Assembly (NCBI RefSeq): GCF_963675165.1
Contig: NC_087378.1
Coordinates: forward strand, 4,893,205 to 4,957,204
Reading direction: 5' to 3'
DNA length: 64,000 bases
Source of the DNA: Halichondria panicea
Lineage: Eukaryota; Porifera; Demospongiae; Suberitida; Halichondriidae
In this document: piece by piece, positions 57,423-64,000 of the stretch
How the letters are laid out: each line of letters begins with the position of its first letter
How positions within the stretch are numbered: position 1 is the stretch's first letter
Made by a program: the position numbers and the translations under genes
Notes under the pieces: model-generated
What the model was told of the DNA's origin: nothing
The model's database searches: none
The model's input: the letters and a program-made list of their open reading frames with translations, nothing else

Positions 57423-57586
57423 CGATTGCTCTGTATTCTCAGCTTGTGGAACACTGAGTTCAAGCAGAGCCATGTCCCTGAGCATTGATTCTTTCATGGA
57501 AGAATTTATCACAGATAAAATCTCTGATGAAAATTCCTTGTTAAATGTTGCTTCACCTGCATGGAATGGATGATGGATGATAACCT
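57423..57586 (-). CDS. SPAG17: SPAG17 exon (54 codons)
   Basis: VIIHHPFHAGEATFNKEFSS, then EILSVINSSMKESMLRDMALLEL. It begins with two bases completing a Lys codon and ends phase 0. Weakly conserved, but splice sites (CTTACACAG, GTATGA) and phases fit both neighbours. Confidence 0.8.
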
Positions 57587-57615
57587 CTGTGTAAGCCACA
57601 ACAGAATAAACTTAC

Positions 57616-57780
57616 TGGCATCATGGTATGAAGCATTTTTTATTAGTGGTGTCACTGCACCACCTATCCATACAAGTGCATGAGCACGTACGTTCACATC
57701 AGAGAGCTCCTTGTACATATCAGCAGATGTGAATCCAGTGACTAGTATAAAGCAAGATGGTCCGTCAGCTGGTTCATCAT
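57616..57780 (-). CDS. SPAG17: SPAG17 exon with DDEPADGP...ILVTGF motif
   Basis: DDEPADGPSCFILVTGFTSA and the following MYKELSDVNVRAHALVWI match the conserved family segment IDDEPDDG...IVVGFNNPQLL. In the vertebrate protein this lies about 200 residues from the N-terminus, so one or more 5' exons are missing here. Acceptor CATTTTAG, donor CCA/GTAAGT. Confidence 0.88.
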
Positions 57781-59040
57781 CTAAAATGGAAAATCGTAGT
57801 AGAAACAATTATTTTACGAAGGAGCATTGAAAATTGCACCATCAGCAAAAGGATCCTTCAATAAAAGCAGTTCTAGGTGCTAATTCAGTTTAACATGTGG
57901 CCAGGCCCATTGTGACCCACGTCACAGGACACTGATATAATGTCTTATGGCCACTCCATGTAGCTACACTGTACCTGTACTATCCCTGACCTGTACTATG
58001 CTGCTATGAGGTATACAAAAGGTTCTACTTTAAGTGCATTCACGTCATGTCCAGCATTAGATAAATTGATGTCCACATTCCAGAGTAATTATCCCGATTA
58101 CATGGATTGTTGTTTTTTGTACATGTTTACCACTGAGGTGACCGGCCTCCTCTTAAGGTTATGGTCCCATGAGTTTTTATTTACGGCCATACCAAGATAA
58201 GTGTAGAATACTGCCTTATTGCTACCAATTGTTTTGTACAAAAGCACTGGGTATGAAGAAGCATTAGAAAATCATTACGACAGCAGAACGCAAATCACTA
58301 AAATATTTTGTCACCTAATTTTAGGCAGGTTAGGCCAGAAAGTCTTGATATTCTAGAAAGGAAGACGTAGGACCACTCCAAGGAAAATTTGAATATACCG
58401 TACCCAGCCTTTTTTTGGAAAAGAGTAGCCCAGAAGCATTTAGCCGTCTGTTTATATTCTTCGATACTTACCGCCTACTAGAGGCTGTAACTATTTCGTG
58501 TGTAGTTGTATACAGCTAGTATTTTTTTATGTCGCCCTCCGGAAGGTATGTATCTACAGGGGCGTGGCCAGGGGGATACTAGAATACCAACAGGATTCAA
58601 GTACAAAACACAAAGAAATGTATTTAGCTGAGCACCCCTTCTCTTCCAGATCTTGCTGCTAGCTATAATATTATAGTACGCAAGTAAAACGATTCAATCA
58701 CTTATTCTGGCTTAAAACTATAAACTATAGTTCCTTTTACAGCTAAATATAGAAGATTGGGCCACGCCCGACTAGGTAATAATTATGGCGTAATAAGAGG
58801 TATGACTTCTAGTCAACCAAATTTCTGGGCTTCTTTCATATGATACAGCTGTTTGCATAGACCTTGCAAAATACTAAATCATTCACTACATTACCACAAA
58901 ACCACCATACAACGTTGCTATGCAGTATTACAGATACATGTACAGTCTCCTAAATTCTATAGAGTATGGAAACTCAGGGTGGTGAGAATGAGAAATGAGG
59001 AAATGAGGAAATAAGAAATAGGAAATGAGGAAATGAAGAA
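57781..59040 (-). other. Probable SPAG17 intron, upstream exons not found
   Basis: No exon resembling the SPAG17 N-terminus was seen on the minus strand. The plus-strand open frame 58006-58200 has no recognised domain. A purine-rich GGAAATGAGGAAAT stretch is at 58985-59035. Confidence 0.45.
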
Positions 59041-59250
59041 TGTTAGGCAGAGCAAGTCTGAAGACGAAGCTAACATAGACTACTGAGATACAGGTACCTC
59101 TGCCACCATACAGGCATACTAACTTATGTTCCTCTGTCAGCTGGTACACGGTGTGACACTCTCTACTTCTATCTACTTGTGTGCCATGTACGACTGGCAT
59201 GGTTCAGACATCAGATATCTACGTACCTACGTAACGGTACTTACATGGTC
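59041..59250. repeat. Dispersed repeat shared with 37170-37390
   Basis: GCAGAGCAAGTCTGA, CCATACAGGCATACTAACT, ATGTACGACTGGCATGGTTC and CTACGTAACGGTACTTAC occur in the same order and orientation in both places. Confidence 0.85.
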
Positions 59251-59607
59251 CCAAACAATTTATCAATGCGTGGCAATGCATTCACTATTTCACAATCCGG
59301 TGGGCAAGTGATAGTCTGGACTCAATGTCAACATCTACATGTAAGCAACAGCAAAGAAACTTCCAAAACTGTTTGTCAAACCAAGCAATTTCTAATCTGC
59401 CAGTCCTGTCGTAAAGCTGCAGGAAGTGATGACATTAGTACACTGTACTGGTATTATATCCAATCTCGCTACAGGGTGAAGAAAGCAATTCCCATTACAA
59501 GCAATGCCTGCTGATGCTACCAAAGAAAGCTCACTGTGCCATCTGAAGCGATGGTAAAATTTATTTCCTACAATGTGTCTGACAACCAACCTGTAGGTGC
59601 CTATATA

Positions 59608-59812
59608 CCGTATAGCGCGAAATGTTCGAGGGGCTTAATTTTCGCGGATTTCGTGGGTAGCAATTCTACACGAAAATTAAGTCCATGCTAAAACGTGCAA
59701 AGATTTAAAGGCGTGGCTTCCGGTAAACAGTCATTCCGCGAACATTGTGCAACGAAAATACTTTAGAGGCCAATCCACGAAATATAAGTGCCTCGAAAAT
59801 TTCGCGCTATAC
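59608..59812. mobile_element. Short MITE, CCGTATAGCGCGAAA family
   Basis: CCGTATAGCGCGAAATGTTC and GAAAATTTCGCGCTATACG are inverted ends, about 205 bp. A diverged partial copy is at about 49990-50232. Confidence 0.8.
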
Positions 59813-59994
59813 GATACATGAAACTTCTCGGTGCTACTATAATTATACTAAATACTTAGTCACCTACTAGCTTTTTGGTTGGTATCAGTCATTACTTTTG
59901 TGCATCTATATATTATTATAACAATGTCATAATTATTATTGTGTATGAAAATTAATGCCATGGTGATGGTCATAACCATAAATTATTTTTTCTT

Positions 59995-60640
59995 ATTACC
60001 CGAGGCGCGCGTGGGTGGCCACGGGTATAGTAGTCTGTTGGTTTGTTTGTCTGTTTGTTACCCGAGGCGCGCGTGGGCGGCCACAGTCTGTTGGTTTGTT
60101 ACCCGAGGCGCGCGTGGGTGGCCACGGGTATAGTAGTATGTTGGTTGTTTGTTTGTCTGTTTGTTTGTCACAGGTATATCTACTCAGACACAGCACTGCG
60201 TTTACAGCATGGATAGCCTTCACACAACAATATCTTGGTTTAAGTAGTGGCAGATTTTGATGTTAAAGCTTCATTGTCGAGCAAAAGCTAAGAAGCTTGA
60301 ACTTGCACGTTGGCAGCTAGCTAGCTATACGTGGCCTTGATTACGTAGTTGCAGCTGAAGTGATCCGTACCAGGAACAATTGATAGTAGAAAGTGACTGG
60401 TTGTTGGCTGACTCTGGATCCTATACTCCAGCCTGGCAGGAGCCATACCTCTCTAAGTCTAAGACTCCAGGCTTTGCTGTGATCCCAGTCCACAGTGCAT
60501 GTCTAATGTGGCATGTACCACTCAATGTTTCAGCATGCGGCTCCAGTCTGGTTTAGTTTTATTGCTCTTGAGTTGCTGTGCTAGCCATATGCACTGCATT
60601 ATCACTCTTCTGGTTTCTTAGTGCTCTAGTTTGTCTGTTT
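59995..60640 (+). repeat. Type-3 hairpin-headed repeat with triplicated head
   Basis: The head TTACCCGAGGCGCGCGTGGG occurs three times in about 125 bp (59997, 60058, 60098), each followed by GTTGGTTTG-type sequence; the body then follows once. A partial body copy continues to about 60920. Confidence 0.85.
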
Positions 60641-60954
60641 GTTTGTTTGTTTGTAACAATAATATCTACTCACCTGGATGCCATAGCACTGCGTTTACAG
60701 CATAGATAGTCTTCACACAACAATATCTTGGTTTATATAGTAGCAGATTTTGATGTTAAAGCTTCTTTATTGAGTAAAAGCGAGCAAAAGCTAAGAAGCT
60801 AAAACTTGCCACGTGGCCTTGAGTCAAGGTACGGGATCACTTCAGCTGAAAATACGTAGTCAAGGCTTGATTATGTATTTTCAGCTGAAGTGATCCCGTA
60901 CCAGAAACAATTGAATAGGGTAGAATTGCGAGGGCTAGGGGTCCGCAACGGCCA

Positions 60955-61090
60955 GGAATCTCGTACAAAATTTTTGGAATCTCAACTGAAATCTTGAAAT
61001 CTCACTTGGAATCTTGTGGAATCTCTGGAATCTTGTGGAATATCTGAAATCTCTTGGAATCTCTTGAAATCTCTAGAATCTTGTGGAATG
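60955..61090. repeat. Minisatellite of TGGAATCTC-like units
   Basis: About 13 degenerate units built on GGAATCT(C/T)TTG, 9-12 bp each. Confidence 0.85.
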
Positions 61091-61174
61091 TTAATGAGAT
61101 ACCCGTAAATGTATATAAATAATCCGTATACTTGCAGATTGTATACTTGCAGATTATTATTGAGGGGGTTGCAG

Positions 61175-61206
61175 TAGCCTCGAGACCAGGCCAATTATCG
61201 AGGCTA
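61175..61206. mobile_element. 32-bp minimal TAG...CTA element
   Basis: TAGCCTCGAGACCAGGCC directly followed by AATTATCGAGGCTA, that is two terminal repeats with almost no interior. Flanks GGGTTGCAG and CGGTTGCAG agree at 8 of 9 positions. Confidence 0.75.
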
Positions 61207-61365
61207 CGGTTGCAGTTGCAGTTGCAGGCTCAGCTGCTATTTAAATCTCTCTCTCTTAGTCTATATCTATGAGAATCCTCCTCATAGCAGCTCTGTGTGC
61301 AGGTTAAGGTGAGTTTAACCAGCATAATAATAATAATTATTAAGTCATGAAAATTTGTTACATGC

Positions 61366-61735
61366 AGGCTGAACAGCAAAGTGATGACAAAGCTCTCCCA
61401 AAATCAGCTCCAAACTGCCCACTCTTAATGCCGAGAGTGAGCTTATGGTTGAGTGAGTCTGATGCAGTACCAGCGTAATAATTTATAGTTGAAAGTTGCA
61501 TAATTATATATAGATCTATGCATCACAGGACGGACGAAGCGAGGGACAAGGCTCCAAGTCCAAACTGTCCACTCTTAATGAGAGTGAGCTTTAATATGGT
61601 GGTATGCAGTACCAGCGTAATAATTGTTGTCATGAAAGTTTGTATATGCATCACAGGATGGACGAAGCGAGGGACAAGGCTCCCCTTCTTATCTTAATGG
61701 TAGTGAGCTTATGGTGCCGGTGAGTTGCCAGTGAT
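61366..61735. repeat. Three tandem units of about 110-130 bp
   Basis: Each holds GACGAAGCGAGGGACAAGG (diverged in the first), CACTCTTAATG...GAGTGAGCTT and, in two, GCAGTACCAGCGTAATAA. Confidence 0.8.
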
Positions 61736-62053
61736 CAGTTTTCTATAGGCTTCTATACGGTGGCCCTAAAGGTCACTCAGCAGTTGTGTTCTCAACTTGT
61801 AGTTGAGTGATCGCTAGTTGAGCTTCGCTAGTTGAGCCTTCGCTAGTTGAGCTTCGCTAGTTGAGCCTTCGCTAGTTGAGCTTCGCTAGTTGAGCTTCGC
61901 TAGTTGAGCCTTCGCTAGTTGAGCTTCACTAGTTGAGCCTTCGCTAGTTGAGCCTTCGCTAGTTGAGTGATCGCTAGTTGAGTCTTCGATAGTTGACGAC
62001 TTTTGACCTATGGGTGTGGTTTGATGCACTAAAGGTACATGCAGGCAAGTGGC

Positions 62054-63060
62054 TAGATGAGCGTACCCGTCCCCAAGCCATAAAATGGGGGGACGAGTTT
62101 CAGCCCTATTCAGCATTCATTCTGCTGCAGAAAATCATGCAGCACCAATCAGATTGTATAGTTCTTACGTAATGCATTCCTTGGCTTCCCAGCTCATCCC
62201 CTTCTCTGTAGCAAGCTGAGCTCTGTGGTTAGAGGCGCGGCTAATATTAACTATAATTATTCATAGTTAGTACAGGAAACAGCAGAACGAATCCTAGATA
62301 GAGCAGAGATAGAGTAATAGAGGGATTGGCAACGGGAGTAACTCACGTGATTATTTCACATTGATTTCATATTGATTTCCTCTCAACCATCCTTGATGCG
62401 CATTATTTCCCGGCACAACGTCTGCGAATGAATTAATATTACTTTTAGTTAGTTATTAGTCTCATGAGACTTTAGAATTGCGTATAGTAAGGCTACACGT
62501 GTCCTGTGCTTTATTTAAAGTGAAGTCCAAGCGTGGAAGAATTGACTGTGGTGCTCTAGAGCTTGAAAACTAGTTATTATTGGTCTGTGCCCCCAAGCAC
62601 CCCCAAGCACTGCCGTAGCCAAATGATGTTTTGCCTACAGATCCTGCTTATTTGTGTCTATGTTGACGAACTGGCCTGCATACATTTCCTTGGTTAAATC
62701 TCTTTTGTATGTTTTTTACATTTATAACCAAAAATGCTAAAATGGAGGCTGTAAAAGACGAGAAAGTATTATATTAGTTTGTGCCCCTTTTAAGAAGCAC
62801 TGCTGTAAGCCTATGATGTATACTGTTTTGTTGTATCTCTGTTGATCAACTAGGCTGCATAAATTCTTGATTTTGATTTTCTTAAGCATGTTTTTTTACT
62901 TTTAGCTATAAATGGAGGCTACAAAAGATGAAAAAAAGTCGATGACGTAGCGCATCACGGATAGTCACATTTTTTCGACCGTTGCCAATCCCTTTCCTTA
63001 CTTTATCTCTGGATAGAGCTGAAACCCGTCCCCCTATTTTATGGCTGGGGACGGCATCTA
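62054..63060. mobile_element. TAG...CTA element, perfect 9-bp TSD, within foldback element
   Basis: TAGATGAGCGTACCCGTCCC at the left; GGGGACGGCATCTA at the right; GCAAGTGGC at 62045-62053 and 63061-63069. The inverted ends continue through the CCATAAAAT...GGGGGAC and TTTCAGC blocks. A second inner pair GGGATTGGCAACGG / CCGTTGCCAATCCC lies at 62322 and 62980. Confidence 0.93.
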
Positions 63061-63093
63061 GCAAGTGGCAAGATCCAAGCTTTACAATGACAG

Positions 63094-63428
63094 TACAGTA
63101 GAACCTCGAGTATCCGGCCCTCCATTATCCGGAACCTCGATTATCCGGCTTGGCAGTTTTCTTTTTAAATAATTCAGAAAATGGGCGTGTCCCTAAAATG
63201 CACATGCGCGTTGCAGCTGTTACCATGGAGACATGCCTGCTTATCTTCTGCGCATGCGCAGACAACCATGGGCACTGCTGTTTATCAATAAAGTGGGTGG
63301 ATCAAGGCGTGGTTTATCTATAAAGTGGGTGGATCAAGGCGTGGTTTATCTATTCAATTATCCGGCATATTCACTTATCCAGCCTCCTTCTGGAACCAAG
63401 GTGTCCGGATAATCGAGGTTCTACTGTA
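63094..63428. mobile_element. Pogo-like MITE with internal 32-bp tandem duplication
   Basis: TACAGTAGAACCTCGAGTAT and GGATAATCGAGGTTCTACTGTA (last 20 pair) are inverted ends, with CATTATCCGGAACC repeats inside each. ATAAAGTGGGTGGATCAAGG is present twice in tandem (63288, 63320), whereas the relative at 13899-14137 has it once. Confidence 0.85.
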
Positions 63429-64000
63429 TACAGCACTACAGTATATTTATTAAGAGATATAGACATAGACAACAACTATAGAGCTACAAGACAAGTTGTA
63501 CAGAAATACAGGCCATAAATTATGGCCTGGGCATATTCAATAATTATTCATGTTCTGTTTTGTGAAGTTAGTGAAAGAATAATTATTACTCAAAGAAGAA
63601 TATTACTCAAAGAAGTACTCATGACAATGTACGTGAGAGCAACTCAATAACTATTCAATAAACAAAAGAGCAAGTGATTTGACTGATGAAGATGTGTATC
63701 AGATTGCACAATGAATACCAGATGAGAGAGATCTACAGGTTCACTATAGTTAAACTCTTCTTACTTTACTTCAGTGGCTAGCCAGCTAGCTATTCTTGAT
63801 CTTGCAAGCTGCTTCTCATTAATAATTATGGTCTCGCTTGCTAGGTAGCTAGCTGCGATTACCAACAAACCACACCCATAGGTCAAAGGTCGTCAACTAT
63901 CGAAGACTCAACTAGCGAAGGCTCAACTAGCGATCACTCTCAACTAGCGAAGACTCAACTAGCGATCACTTAACTAGCGAAGACTCAACTAGCGAAGCTC

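Larger units (their letters stand above)
61800..64000. mobile_element. Foldback-like element with minisatellite arms (runs off the window)
   Basis: Left arm 61800-62030: about 13 units of TTCGCTAGTTGAGC(C), then TCGATAGTTGACGAC, TTGACCTATGGGTGTGGTTTG. The right arm from 63865 is the reverse complement in mirrored order, CAAACCACACCCATAGGTCA, GTCGTCAACTATCGA, then CTCAACTAGCGAAG units to position 64000. The centre holds the elements at 62054-63060 and 63094-63428. Long inverted arms made of short tandem repeats resemble Drosophila FB elements. Confidence 0.8.

Noticed and set aside
58006-58200. SPAG17 upstream exon or separate gene
   Set aside because: The frame is on the opposite strand to SPAG17, has no recognised domain and no supporting splice pattern.
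59179-59514. 111-codon plus-strand frame as a gene
   Set aside because: Its first third is the dispersed repeat shared with 37170-37390; the rest has no recognised domain.
61886-62116. Ser/Glu/Thr-rich minus-strand protein (repeats of STSE)
   Set aside because: It is a translation of the CGCTAGTTGAG minisatellite, not a conserved coding sequence.

Overview
The window is animal-type nuclear DNA that is dominated by transposable elements. It carries two intron-rich protein-coding genes in convergent orientation. The presence of a CDK4/6-type kinase and the ciliary central-pair protein SPAG17 indicates a metazoan with motile cilia or flagella. The AT-rich introns, the mix of Copia, Gypsy and DIRS/PAT retroelements and the dense MITE content would suit a sponge or another early-branching animal, but the phylum is a guess (low confidence). 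No rRNA, tRNA or CRISPR array was recognised.

Layout: 1-1808 is a decayed Ty1/Copia element on the minus strand, cut by the window edge. 1840-2700 is a Ty3/Gypsy gag-protease remnant on the same strand. 3113-8541 is a nearly full-length but frameshifted tyrosine-recombinase (DIRS/PAT/Ngaro-like) retrotransposon. It has split direct repeats (A1 ... B1-A2-B2) and sits inside a small 9-bp-TSD MITE. About 100 bp after its end begins a CDK4/6-like kinase gene: 7 exons on the plus strand, 8645-35995, 325 codons, all splice junctions phase-compatible. Its introns 1, 2 and 5 (4.2, 15.2 and 5.8 kb) are nests of repeats; intron 5 also holds a degenerate reverse-transcriptase element on the minus strand.

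From 36279 upward on the minus strand lies SPAG17. Nine phase-compatible exons (about 1,430 codons, including single exons of 1.9 and 1.3 kb) run from 57780 down to the stop at 36279. The 5' exons (roughly the first 200 residues of the family) were not found and may lie beyond the window. The two genes end tail-to-tail about 280 bp apart. SPAG17 introns hold a truncated Gypsy element with LTRs (about 45440-47110) and many MITEs. 57.8-64 kb is almost entirely repeats, ending in a foldback-like structure with minisatellite arms.

The most notable non-genic signal is a group of Mutator-like non-autonomous elements. They have 5'-TA...TA-3' ends (mostly TAG...CTA) and 9-bp target duplications that can be read directly at eight loci; six are identical over all 9 bases with intact elements, one is 8/9, and one is split by the DIRS insertion. 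A second signal is three repeat families headed by a GC-rich hairpin followed by (TG/TCTG)n. A third is several MITE families sharing a CCGTA terminus. A piggyBac-like MITE with TTAA duplication sits in a tandem repeat whose sister units show the empty site.
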